Shown here piece by piece: positions 11,619-21,780 of a stretch of 64,000 bases of DNA; position 1 is the first letter of the stretch; each line of letters starts with the position of its first letter. The stretch comes from Prosopocoilus inquinatus (Eukaryota; Arthropoda; Insecta; Coleoptera; Lucanidae). The position numbers and the translations under genes were made by a program. A model generated the notes under the pieces. The model searched no databases. It was not told where the DNA came from and was given only the letters and a program-made list of their open reading frames with translations. Location: contig CM069880.1 of NCBI GenBank assembly GCA_036172665.1, positions 5,706,501-5,770,500 of the forward strand, given 5' to 3'.

Positions 11619-12226
11619 CACTGTGCGCCGCCGAGAACGCCGACAAAAACCTGCGCCGCTTACAGTCCCCGTTCTAAGGCACTAGTCAGCGCCATCCTCG
11701 ACGCCAGCCCCAAGATACCATATGCAAAATCCCTGCACCCTCTGCCGCAGCGACGCATCTCCTATTCTACCGATCAGGGAGCAAAATGGTTTTAGGGGAC
11801 TCATCTCATTAATTATAAAAGAACCAATACTCCTGTAATACTTATTTTTTTTTATTTTCAGGCTAGCCCTTTAATAGTTGCAGCGTTAATTCTCTTACAT
11901 GATGAGCAACTTGAAGTATTAATATATGAAACTAATTTCATTACTCCCTGTATATATACCGTCTGTTTACTTTTTTTGGTTGCAGTATATAGAAGTTATG
12001 ATGTCATCGACAATTTTTTTAAATAGCACCATGAAATTTTTTTGCAAAATATGTCAGAACATTCTTTTCCCTTTTCAACCACATAAAATTTTTATATCCT
12101 TACTTAAGAAAATTTTCAAAAAAAAGTCAGAAAAACGCACCTACGTAAAATACCATTAAAGCTGTGGTTTCCTAGCAGATTCGGTCGGGCTGAAACTGAT
12201 CCCGACCGACGGCACAGTGGATGAAA
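11619..12226. mobile_element. Candidate non-autonomous element with CCACTGTG ends
   Basis: CCACTGTGCGCCG at about 11619 is mirrored imperfectly by CGACGGCACAGTGG at about 12213-12226. The left end is an unusually GC-rich island of about 150 bp. A hairpin at 12183-12211 pairs GGTCGGG with CCCGACC. There is no recognisable transposase. Terminal repeat quality is modest, so the call is tentative. Confidence 0.35.
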
Positions 12227-13209
12227 TCAAGGAATTAGCTGGACAAAAACGTAAAAAAAATTTGGGGTTTATATTGATGAAAATCAAAGGACAGTATATT
12301 CAGTTATATAATTCACTCAAAGTATGCTGTGAAAACAACGTCGTTAATTTGTTAAAGCGGTAATGGCCGAACGCGGGAATTTAATTAGCGCGTCAATACA
12401 TGTAGTTAAAACTTCTACTTTTTAACCCAATAAGTAATTCTTCACACAAGAAATGTAGATGTGCTATAAAATTATGATTTTGGGGTAACATTTTTCATTA
12501 TAAATAGTTAATATTTGATTTAGACTGTTATAAAATTGTATTTTTGTCTGACTTTGAATGAATCTTGAATGAAGAACTTTTGTATATTCGAAAGTCTCTA
12601 AAAAAATAGTAAAAAATGGTATTCCTGAAATTTTTTCCGCACCCACTTATTTAGGAAGTAACAAGGTTTTGATTTTCTACTGAAACATTTGTCATTTTGT
12701 TCCATTTTTAAAATTAAAAATGATGATTTTTGTAGAAAAATTATTGAACAATTTCTCAATAAAAACACAGTATTGTTATTTTCATGCAACTTTGCTATGT
12801 ATTTGGAAATATTGCAATGCAATAATAAAATAACTAAAAGTAAATGTCATTTGCCTAAACAAAAGTAAATATTTTCCCGTTACAATTTTAAATATTACTG
12901 CAGCACAACCATAACATTTTTTTTTAAACAGAAACAAAGAAGTATTTTTGCTTTTTATACAATTTAACCATCTATTTGAAAACGTCTTCGCCATATAAGC
13001 ATTTTCTGTACCGTACAAATATATATGCTTTTCACAAAACTTAACAAGAAATATGTACATTTACACATAAATTACAAATAAATATCTTTTTCACATAAAG
13101 TTCATCAAGTTTTACATTTTATTGCCGTAAATATCAAAATTATTCTTATATAATTTTACTTAATTAACAAACTGTTTGTACTGTTCATGTTTGAACTAAC
13201 ATTTACTTA
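12227..13209. other. No recognisable gene; very AT-rich
   Basis: Overlapping minus-strand ORFs at 12464-13060 are low-complexity and show no conserved motif. Confidence 0.45.
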
Positions 13210-13992
13210 TTACTTTTTATTTTTATTCACATAGGCTTGTAAAACAAGAAGCTTTTGTTCCTCTATGGCTAGTTCTCGCTCTTTCACTTGAAGTTTTTTG
13301 TCTTCTTGTGCATTTTCCTTTTTTTCACTTCTATTTTCGCACGCATTAATTCTTCGTCCAGGGTGTCTCTTTTCTTATACTGATCCACTTTCATTTCTAA
13401 ATATTTTTTTAAGCGAATACATTTTTCTAAAAATTTCTCTCTGACGTACATTCAGTTTTTGTTTTATCATCAGTTTCTGTATTTTTTTATCTGGCGATGG
13501 TAATGTTGAATGAGTTGTTATGAACATCAATTTCTTTGTTTTCTTTATCAATGCTGGAAATGCGGTTGAGTCGCTACCATCATCAGTTGCTTTATTTTCC
13601 TTATCGATGCTGGAAATGTTGGTTGAGTAGCATGTCATTGAAAAATGCAAATCGGGACTCTCCTCCTCGACCTGTTTTTCCATTGTTGTCTTTAATGGTT
13701 TTATATGTCCGTAATATATTTTTCCATTTTGTTTCTATCATTTTTTCTGTCTTTAAACTGTTCTGTGACTCTGGCTCAGTTGCTATATTTTGCATACAAA
13801 TATTTTCTTTTTGTAATGGTTTAAGTTTTCTTTATGCTTGTCATATGCGTGTAACAATGCTGCGGTTTCGTATTTGGACCAAACTTGAGCTAGTGAATTA
13901 TTATTATTATCTGTACTATTATTAATGTTGCTACTTTGTGTTTCTTGATAATTTTTGTAAAGTGTTGTCGCAACTGTAATATCTGTGAACAA
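13210..13992 (-). pseudogene. Myb/SANT-like (trihelix) DNA-binding protein, frameshifted
   Basis: The minus-strand reading 13992-13783 contains WSKYETAALLHAYDKHKEN, resembling the first helices of a Myb/SANT-like domain. After a frameshift, 13795-13601 reads KWKNILRTYKTIKDNNGKTG, the third helix of the trihelix fold. A second frameshift leads into 13683-13375. A third frame ends with QVKERELAIEEQKLL and a TAA at 13210-13212, a coiled-coil-like tail common in this class. About 260 residues in total would be normal for the family, which includes transposon-associated regulators. Several indels mean it cannot be made. Confidence 0.6.
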
Positions 13993-14030
13993 TTAAGAAC
14001 AAAAACTCCAGTTAATTAATTATAATGTTT

Positions 14031-14335
14031 TTAAATATGCATGGGGAACTTATTAGGAGCAAATCCGCTTCAGTTTGTCTATCCTACTGCAATGTCAGGT
14101 CAAAAAGCGATCGTAAGATGTCGCTGTTTTATCTATTCATCACTCTTACATCGCAATTACGAATAAATTGGACAAGTCGTTTTTGTTTGCAGTGGGAATG
14201 TCGAGCTACGTCTCTGCTGACGAAGCCCCAAACAGGGCTGAAACAGCTGTACAGAGGTTGCTCGAGGTTTTCACTGCAATTAAAAACGGTTTGCACAAAA
14301 TTTATTTAAAAAATAGTAAGTTAGGTTTGTAACTT
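14031..14335 (+). repeat. Hammerhead-bearing 309-bp repeat, copy R1
   Basis: R1 is one near-complete unit of a repeat family also found at 18775-19300, 52565-52910, 54925-55075, 60385-60708 and 62722-63397. Landmarks in order are GCATGGGGAACTTATTAGGA, a GTCAGGTCAAAAAGCGATCG block, a TCATCACTCTTACATCGCAA block, the ribozyme (14201-14265) and a TTTGCACAAAAT tail. The frame across the unit stays open in several copies, but this looks like a side effect of the ribozyme sequence rather than a protein. Confidence 0.8.
14201..14265 (+). ncRNA. Hammerhead ribozyme (type I), intact core
   Basis: Reading 5' to 3': outer stem I TCGAGC (14201-14206), internal loop, inner stem I CTCTG (14212-14216), core CTGACGA (14217-14223), stem II AGCCC/GGGCT (14224-14228 with 14235-14239), GAAA (14240-14243), stem III ACAG/CTGT (14243-14250), cleavage triplet GTA ending at 14251, inner stem I CAGAG (14252-14256) and outer stem I GCTCGA (14260-14265). 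All core positions fit CUGANGA...GAAA...NUH. Stem III is the palindrome ACAGCTGT, so a single copy has no loop III and would be expected to act as a dimer, as described for retrozyme and Penelope hammerheads. Confidence 0.8.
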
Positions 14336-14664
14336 ATTAAATGAACAACCTGTATATTTGAAAATAATTTTAAATTATGCGGAATAAAAACCTACATAAC
14401 TTTTGTTAAGACATTTTCTTGATAAAATGAATTTAAAGGGGCATTTTCGAACTTTTCCAGAGATTTGGGACACCTATACAATATAAAACAGCTGTCCCAA
14501 AACTCGCACCCCAGAGAGTAAGGTGACGTGCCTACAGGAATAAAGATTGCAAACTAGGAAACAAAAATTATGTAGGTTAAACTGTATTCGAATGAGGACG
14601 AAAAAGCGGTAGCTAAAGCCGAGAGCTCTCGCTTAGGTAAAACGTAGGAACACTAGGAACTTTA

Positions 14665-14940
14665 AACGCCTGAACGGTCCAGTGGTAAGGGACCGGCCTT
14701 GCAATCGTAAGTTCGTGGATTCGCACCCCGCTGGAGATGTTTCTCTGGGGTGGTTTACTCACTTCAGGTACCCTTCAGTGTTGGGGAGAAAATTCGACAC
14801 TGCTTTCCCTTCAACGGCGTCGAGATTTGGAAGTAACAAAGCCATGGAACACTTTACATACACAAAAATACACTCCCGCTCCTGAGGTCTTGACAAGTCT
14901 ATGACGACGTTGGGCAAACACTACAGATAAAAAACAAAAC
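14665..14940 (+). mobile_element. tRNA-derived SINE
   Basis: A tRNA-like head begins near 14668. An A-box-like GGTCCAGTGGTAAGG (about 14675-14690) and a B-box-like GGATTCGCACCC (about 14717-14728) are spaced as in a tRNA. An unrelated body follows and ends in an A-rich ATAAAAAACAAAAC (about 14928-14941). The related transposon at 5728-6340 runs straight from GGAACTTTAAA to the GAGACGG block without this segment, so it is an insertion. It is not a functional tRNA, because no full cloverleaf forms. Confidence 0.7.
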
Positions 14941-15123
14941 TGAGACGGGTAGAACACTGTTATTTGTAAAACTTTTTAAAATGTTTTGGTCTACTGTAAT
15001 GTCAATGTGACAGTACTCCTTGAAAAGTCAAATGCATTTATGTACGTACTGATTTTGAGAAGCAACAAGTTGGTTGCAAAAAGTCATTAAAAATTTAAAA
15101 GAACAGAAAGTTACAGCAAGTCC

Positions 15124-15465
15124 TCAAAATGTCCACAATTCATTATTAAACACACAGCATTTTCTCAAAATACTCGATTTAGAGTGCATAACCATTGGAG
15201 GAGTAATCGCCGCAAAAGCATCTTGGATTCGATTCCTGAGCTGCTCTTCTTCGTTTTCGATTGTTCGCACTCTTCTAAGAACACCACCAATTTCATTATG
15301 AATCGGAATAACTTGACCAGTCTTTTGCGTTTTTGTGACCGTCCTTAGCATCACTCGATGGTTTAGAGTACGATCGGGAAAATGCTGGGAGAAAAACTTA
15401 TGCTGCCTCCATGACGTGACCGCACTCCCCATAAAAAAATCACATAAATCCCCATAATTCGACAT
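15124..15465 (-). pseudogene. Deletion-fused transposase remnant
   Basis: A 113-residue minus-strand ORF joins an N-terminal helix-turn-helix-like part (SNYGDLCDFFMGSAVTSWRQ, then FPDRTLNHRVMLRTV) directly to the C-terminal tail (QLRNRIQDAFAAITPPMV). The DDE/D catalytic domain of about 200 residues is missing between them. The N-terminal part has the pattern seen in the transposase fragment at 37775-38000. It is probably a non-autonomous derivative mobilised in trans. Confidence 0.65.
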
Positions 15466-15775
15466 ATTCAGCGGCGAAAAACATGAACTAAATCTCTCAA
15501 GTGAAGTACAAAGGTTGACAGCAATGGCTCAATGAAGTGGACCAGTTTGTTCACATTTGTTTAGTATCAAGAATGCATTTCTAAGTATCCTAGCGATTTA
15601 ACGAAAGCCTACGAAATACCTACAGCCATCTTCTGTTCAGCTGTTGGGATTGGCTACTGCTTTTTATTTTTAACTCCCTTATGCTTTGCGTTAGACAATT
15701 TTAGTTTTCAAATATGTATTTCACATCGTCAAAGACATTGTCTTTACTCTCTGAGGCGCGAGTTCTGGGACACAG

Positions 15776-16054
15776 TGTATGTATATACACCGTCAGTTAG
15801 AAATGTCTCCCGATATTTTCAGGGTGAATAGAACATCAAAAAATAAGCTCACCTTTTTGTACAGGATGTTTCCTAAGTATGGTCCGTAACATCAGGGTGT
15901 AATTCCTTACGTTATTTTAACAAAAATCTTTTTTATAAACATGTGTCCGGAAACGCTTATATTCCGAGATAGTGGGTGTAAAAGTAAAATTTCAAATCCT
16001 TTTTTTATTGTTTTTATTATTTTTTAATGTTTTCGACAACAAAAATGTCTCGTA
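15776..16054. other. No recognisable gene; repeat-like strings
   Basis: The stretch contains CAGGGTGAATAGAACATC and a GTACAGGATGTTTCC block that look like ends of non-autonomous elements, but no pair could be established. Confidence 0.35.
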
Positions 16055-16225
16055 TTTTCCACCTAATACTAAGCGATTATTAAATTTATTATTAGAAAAA
16101 AATTATACTAAATATGTTGATGATATTCTTATTATTTACGATGACCCCCCTTCATCCCTTACAAATCTTTTGGAAGAAATTAATTCTTTGTATCAGAATA
16201 TCAAATTTACGTTAAAAAAGAAATT
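16055..16225 (+). pseudogene. Reverse transcriptase fragment with YVDD box
   Basis: The plus-strand reading has NTKRLLNLLLEKNYTKYVDD, then ILIIYDDPPSSLTNLLEEIN and SLYQNIKFTLKKK. This is the catalytic YVDD region and following helix of a reverse transcriptase, in the style of Penelope-like or related elements. It is cut off at about 16219, where homology to 53830-52935 begins. No other part of the element is present. Confidence 0.6.
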
Positions 16226-17410
16226 TGGTTCCGGATGTGAAAAACAATTGGTGCCTAAAAAGACAGACAATTAGACTGTGTTTTAAACGAAAAAGTTAAT
16301 GGGGGGCCAAGATCCAAATTAACTTACCTGTACACGAGTTGCCCAGGCACTCCTCTTTTATGGTTCGACGTTTGGGTGGAACAAAGTCACCTGCGGTGCG
16401 AAAGATAGTTCTAGTTGAAATATTTTGATTGTATTTAGGTTTAGAAATGAGATTTTGATTTATTTAGAACAAAACAAGTGTAAAATTTAACTTCGAATTA
16501 TTGCTAAAAATAGTTAAGTTTGAAACAAACATTTAAGTTAGGTTAGGAATTCTTTGAACAATGTTTTGTTTGAATTATAAACTAATCGAAAATGTGTACT
16601 TACGTGTTCATTTATTGAAAATTTTTTAAATATTTGTAAACACCAACATAACACTATATAATAATATAATGTGACAGGTAATGCCAACTAAAATTTAGAA
16701 TGTTTCGACAAGTTTAGACACGCTAATTTGCCGTCTAGAAATGTCCCTAGAAGTGGTTGATGCGCGCGATTCGTGCCGGAGTGACTGGGTGGAGCAAAAC
16801 GGGTGGTGGATAAAGGAGTCTTAAAAGACGTCGATGTGAGATTGAGAGGACAGATTTTAAGTAAATCCCAACGGGAAAACATCTTTTTAATAAATAGAAG
16901 TATTGTAAAATATTGATTCGTTGTAATAAATGTTTAAAATTGAACGTGAATTTTATTGTGAGATAACAACATCCGGAATTGGGACCAGGACAACACCATC
17001 AGCATCCAGACTGGATAAGATGAAGTTAAATCAAAGAAAAACTTAATCATGATAACAGGCGCGTGGCTTTGCACAAGCCGTCACTCACTGTTATTATTTT
17101 AAAAATAGAAATTTTTGTCTTCAGCATTTAAACGAATTATTTAAATCAAGCAATTTAAAAACGGAATCCCGAGTACATTGCGGGCAGGTGTTTAATTGGT
17201 ACAACAGATGTAAACCCAGAGCATCATTAGACAGTTGTTCGTAAAACGAAAGTCAAACTCACACAAGAGGTGCTAACCTAGAGTGATAATTTCGCTATCC
17301 TGAATTTCGGGGTTCTCACGCGTGTATAGTAAATAAGTCTTTTGGTCATCTACATTAAGAGTTGGAGGATTTCAATCCCTTCAGAGCCCAAAATCCTGAG
17401 TTGAAAAGAA
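16219..17410 (+). repeat. Gypsy terminal region (LTR or 3' UTR), inverted copy of 52935-53830
   Basis: Long stretches match the reverse complement of 52935-53830, beginning at AATTTGGTTCCGGATGTGAA and continuing through the GGTGCCTAAAAAGACAGACA and GGGCAGGTGTTTAATTGGTA blocks to GTCTTTTGGTCATCTACATT. At the other location this segment lies just downstream of a gypsy pol on the minus strand, which suggests an LTR plus untranslated end. Exact LTR borders were not determined. Confidence 0.6.
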
Positions 17411-17439
17411 CAACTACTATATGCCACTATATGGCAATA

Positions 17440-18480
17440 TGTGTGTACACCCGTAATTGAATCAAAAAATTGTCTTATTTTTTGTGTGAAAACTTCTAGT
17501 GCTGACGTTTTGCCATATGGCATTCGCAAAAACCTACAGCGGCCAAATGAAGTATTGAAAGTGCATAACTTACTACTTTCTTCATCTAACCTAACTTGCC
17601 AAAATCCATTACTGCAATCAACGGTTGAAAAATACTTTGATGTTATTGATTATGTCATTTGCAGATGGTATTTTATACTGTTCTCTACGTATTGCTTTGT
17701 GAAGACTAGTTGGATCAATACACAATCTCATATCTTTGTCTTTTTAATGAACAATAACTAATGAGTTACTACATTTTGTTTTTCTAATGTGTTTTCTAAT
17801 TTTTGTTTCAGATCTTCCATAGTGGCAAATAAAACTTTTCTTGGCTGATGAATAACCGGCTTGATATTTTTGTGAACTTCGATATGATAGAAACCTAATC
17901 CTTCAAAACAATTCTTGTATATTTTTAATGTTCTCAATTTCTGTTTTGTTATCATAACAGCTCGTTTGATCAAATTCGGTTTTACACATGCTTCCAAACC
18001 TAGTGTGGCTCCATTACTAGCATCTACTATATGAAATTGTATATCTTGATTTATGTTTTTATTTTTTAAGTTGATGTAACAAATACTGTTGCATTTTATT
18101 TTAGAATTATTGTACACAGTTAAATTCCCGTTAAATTTGGTAAATGATCTTTAAGTCCTCGGTTTATACCTAACACAGCTCGTCTTTTATTAAACTCTCC
18201 TTTAGATTTCCAAATTCACAGTTTTTGTATTCATCTATACTCTCCGATGTTTTCATTATATAAAAAAATGGTATAAAATATGAATATAATTTTTGCTTCG
18301 GCATCCATTTTAGAAACTTTTAGGTAGATGTCGAATTTTTGTTTGAAAAATTCCCACTTGTTTGCTATATTTCCAGAAAACCCTACATACATGTGTGTTG
18401 TTTTATACATAACATCATGAGAATCTGCATTCCGATTAAAATGCCTCATGTAAATGAGGCAAGTCCAAAATTGGATCAAA
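17440..18480 (-). pseudogene. Gypsy gag-protease-RT fragment
   Basis: On the minus strand, 18479-18231 contains SGNIANKWEFFKQKFDIYLK, a gag N-terminal block. The reading 18117-17758 contains QFHIVDASNGATLGLEACV and IYKNCFEGLGFYHIEVH, protease-to-RT linker sequence. The stretch 17750-17440 reads DMRLCIDPTSLHKAIRREQY, then NGFWQVRLDEESSKLCTFNT after a frameshift, the first RT blocks. The gap between gag and protease is much shorter than normal, so there is an internal deletion, and RT is cut before its catalytic box. It may belong to the same family as the gypsy pol at 54060-55480. Confidence 0.75.
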
Positions 18481-18774
18481 AGTGATTACTGGTGAGTTGA
18501 TAGGCATTGGCTGTATTCTTTCTTACACTTCAAAAATGTTATTAACAATATTAACCTTATATGTCACTATCACGGCGACCGCGTTGCACTGGCGCCAATT
18601 AGCCAGTTGCTAGCAAGCTTTCATTAACTTAATATTAAAAGATGAAATTATTAACGAACAAATACGAATTGACGACAGTGAATAATTTCTTTCGAGGTTA
18701 ACTTATTCGAGCAATATTTGTTTATTAACGTTTTCGCACGAGCCCGTACAATCGATATCGATGCTCCTTTAATA

Positions 18775-19300
18775 ATTTGCAAATCGTTTTTGATTGCAGT
18801 GAATCCCTCAAGCAGCTTTTGTACAGATGTTTCAGCCCTATTTGAGGCTTCATCAGCAGAAGCGTAGCTCGAGAGTTCCACTGCAAACCAAAATGATTCT
18901 ACTATCTAAAGATAATCGCAACTGCGATGTAATAGTAATTAATAGTTTAAACAGTGACACCCTACGATCGATTTTTGACTTGACTGCGTTAGGATTGACA
19001 AATTGAAGCCAGTTTGCTACATAATAAGACATAATAAGTCATCACTTGCATGCAAGATAGCCATGCTTGCTGTCAAACCATAATGAAAGCTGTACGGAAA
19101 TTGTTCGAGGGATTCACTGCAATCAAAAACGATTTGCAACATTTTTTTTAATCTTTCATTTTACTTTAACAGCAAGCATGGCCGTCTTTCATGGGATAAC
19201 TTATTATGTAGCAGACTGGCTTCAATTTGTCAGTTCTAATGCAATGTTAGGTCAAAAAGCGATCGCAGGTTGTCGCTACATAAACTATTTATATTTTTCT
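18775..19300. repeat. Hammerhead-bearing repeat, inverted pair R2/R3
   Basis: R2 (18775 to about 19062) is on the minus strand and is diverged. R3 (about 19088-19300) is on the plus strand and starts in the middle of the ribozyme (GCTGTACGGAAATTGTTCGA). The two lie head to head, as at 62722-63397. The R2 ribozyme is listed separately. Confidence 0.7.
18810..18872 (-). ncRNA. Hammerhead ribozyme, degraded copy
   Basis: The minus strand has CTGATGA, an AGCC/GGGCT stem II and GAAAC intact. Stem III is ACAT/CTGT instead of the palindrome, and inner stem I is TTCTG/CAAAA with a mismatch. Activity is doubtful. Confidence 0.55.
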
Positions 19301-20527
19301 CGTAATGTGTTTTTGTAATAAATTTTGTAACTGATAATTAAAAACTGAAAAAAGTACAGTATAAGGCTATCCATACATTCAGAAAGCAAAAACAACTTTT
19401 TGCAAAACCTACTTATGAATGCAGGTCTTAATGTACACCTATTTTTTCCGTCTCAGTCTCATACATTGACTGTCCACCAGTCGAGAGCAGTCAAGGCCAA
19501 ACCAGGTGAGAATGAGATTCTAAAACTCGTCTACCTAACAATTATACAACAATTATCCTTATACTTAAGGATATAATTTTTTACACTTTAATTTATTAGC
19601 AGAATCTTTTCCGACTTATGCCCGGTTTCTAGAAACCGATAAGATAAGTTATAAATTCCTATAATTCTAACAAGGGATCTCATAGCAATATTTACTTTAT
19701 CTAACGGTAAAAGTTTCTAGAAACCGTCCATGACTGTCGTACATTGACCGTTCGCCTGTCGAAAACAGTCCACGGCAGCTGAATTGATGTCATATACGGC
19801 CAGTCCAACTCGCCTAAAAATGTGTTCCAGTAGAGCAAGCCATAGAGCGTGACAACTAGTGCCCTCTCATACTCATTAATTAGTTGTTACTATGACGACA
19901 CAGACGCTTATTTTGACAACTTAAATATCAAGACGAATCGACATTTCTCATAACAAAAAATTTTAAGATGACAGTAATTTTGACACTAGTTTTGAATTTG
20001 AGGGCGCCACTTGACAGACGCTTTTCATTTTTTTCAAAAACATTTTTAATGCTCTTTGGACTGGCCGTATATTAGTATTTTTTAAACGGAAATAATCACA
20101 TAACCACAATCTTGACTAATACTAATAACTACATAAAAATATACTGAAATATGCCTAAAAATAAAGCTGTTTTTATGTTTCTCTTTATTTAAATGCAATG
20201 AAGGTAATCGTCACACGTGGGAAATAACCATAAATAATAAATAACCATAAACAGACTGGCCACTACTTAATTTTGAACTTCTCTCCCCAAGTTAGAACAA
20301 AAGTAGCGCCTGTATGGTCACACTCTCTTGTTAAGGCACTCTAGTAGTGAGAGAATGAGATTCTAAAACCGGTCTATCTAACAATGTATTCTTAACTTAA
20401 GGAGGGTATATGTACATGTATATAAATGGGAATTTTCAGACGATGCGTGTTTCTCGCGCTGAGTTGACGTTCTATTATAAACACGGTATTTTTTGTGATC
20501 ATGGAACAAGGTTAGATTTCCAGAACA
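19301..20527. repeat. Scattered short direct repeats, no gene
   Basis: Two pairs stand out. TACATTGACTGTCCACCAGT (about 19472) corresponds to TACATTGACCGTTCGCCTGT (about 19740). AATGAGATTCTAAAACTCGT (about 19511) corresponds to AATGAGATTCTAAAACCGGT (about 20354). TTTCTAGAAA palindromes occur near 19627 and 19709. These suggest partial copies of one unidentified element. Confidence 0.4.
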
Positions 20528-21770
20528 ATGTTTCAGTTTAATCAGTGTGGAAAAGAATTTACTAGAGTTGATAATATCAACCGTCTACGTTACGGAAAAC
20601 GTTTGAAATTAAGTGAATTTTCTGGACCTTCTAAAGTCGTTGATCCTGTATCTGTTACGAAGTATGGTGTATGTGACATATACATTAGCAAGAAATGTTT
20701 ATCAGCACATTTACGTAATAATCTGCATGATAATAATGTTTTTGTAATCTTCGATAATAAGGTTGAAAGAATCGCTGGCACATTCTGTGACAAAGTCGTT
20801 AGTACCGAATCACTGAACCGTACAGTTATGTGAATTCTGAATATTTTGCATACAATGTTCAAGAAGAACTTTGAATGGAAAGATTATTGGATATCCATAA
20901 ATTAATTAAACGGAATGTCGAAATTTTCGGTCTTTATTTCTTAAGCCCGCAATAGACGATCATAAATTGCATGAAATTTACATGTAATTTATGACAAAAC
21001 CTATTTTTCAATAGATGTGTATAGCGAGCAAAAAGAATGAATTACATGAATTTATACATGTAAAATTAACAACAAAGAGCAAGTTCTATTTCTCAAGGTT
21101 TTTGACGTGAAATTTTAGTAAATTTTAGTGACTTTGGTTGTTGCTGTTGGCTGTTGACTCAGATGAATGAATAACGACTTCAGCTAGTTTATGTGGGTAT
21201 ATGTTTATAAATAATTTTAGCTTCAAGACAGTTTAATCATTGATAACCAAGTTCTCTCCGTTTAGATGATACCCTTGATAACATAATCCAACATTCCCAG
21301 CTACTCAAAGAAAATAACTTGAAGTTAGAAGTAATAATGAGTTACCATTTTCACCAACATTAACATTCTAAATTACTATTTAGCAGGACATCTTTTTGTT
21401 AATATAATTGAAACGTGTATTGCAAATTACAATTCATGAATTTATACACACATGTTTAGATGAATTTTTACGTGAAATTATTGGAAAATGTATTGCCGGC
21501 TTTAGATTCTAAAGAATGTACGAAAATAAAATCGTTCAAGACAAAGAATATAATAATTTGTTTTGAAACGGACTTCTACAGCATATATCGACTTTATAAA
21601 TGAAATTCAAGCAAAAATGTCGGAATTTCAAGAATGAGACTCAGGGTAGTTCCCTATTATTTTTGTAAATATAATGTTGGAAATATTGTTACAAGATGGA
21701 CTTTTTTCAGAATTCTATGTATGAAAGTGAATATTGATAAGTGTAACCCACATTAAAATACAGTGGCGGA
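20528..21770 (+). pseudogene. Polinton/Maverick-type polymerase protein, N-terminal region (interrupted)
   Basis: The first 101 residues (20528-20833) hold a degenerate C2H2 finger (NQCGKEFTRVDNINR) and then SKKCLSAHLRNN and KVERIAGTF. I recognise this as the N-terminal part of the long protein that carries family-B DNA polymerase in insect Maverick-type elements. A premature stop follows. Near 20900-20940 and again from 21500 the same protein continues (SKECTKIKSFKTKN, then AKMSEFQERDSG near 21620) on either side of a 557-bp MITE. It breaks off at about 21770. The matching polymerase core is at 35880-38942, so the two are either different copies or a rearranged one. Confidence 0.6.
20944..21500. 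mobile_element. Harbinger-like MITE with TTA target duplication
   Basis: The ends are AGCCCGCAATA (from 20944) and, reverse complemented, AGCCGGCAATA (to about 21500). They are flanked by TTA on both sides, the 3-bp duplication typical of PIF/Harbinger elements. The 557-bp interior has no transposase. Keeping one TTA, the flanking coding frame of the polymerase-type pseudogene is continuous, which fixes the insertion boundaries. Confidence 0.75.
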
Positions 21771-21780
21771 TTTTACTGAC

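Larger units (their letters stand above)
14487..15775. mobile_element. Internally deleted DNA transposon with terminal inverted repeats of about 30 bp
   Basis: The left end reads TGTCCCAAAACTCGCACCCC followed by AGAGAGTAAGG (from about 14490). The right end, reverse complemented, reads TGTCCCAGAACTCGCGCCTC followed by AGAGAGTAAAG (to about 15772). The element is about 1.28 kb and encloses a fused transposase remnant (15124-15465) and an inserted SINE (14665-14940). The copy at 5728-6340 lacks the SINE, which helps define both. It belongs broadly to the mariner/Tc-type group. The exact superfamily is uncertain. Confidence 0.75.

Noticed and set aside
14668..14730. Possible functional tRNA gene.
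   Set aside because: It has A- and B-box-like motifs, but no complete cloverleaf or acceptor stem. It is the head of a SINE with a non-tRNA body and A-rich end.
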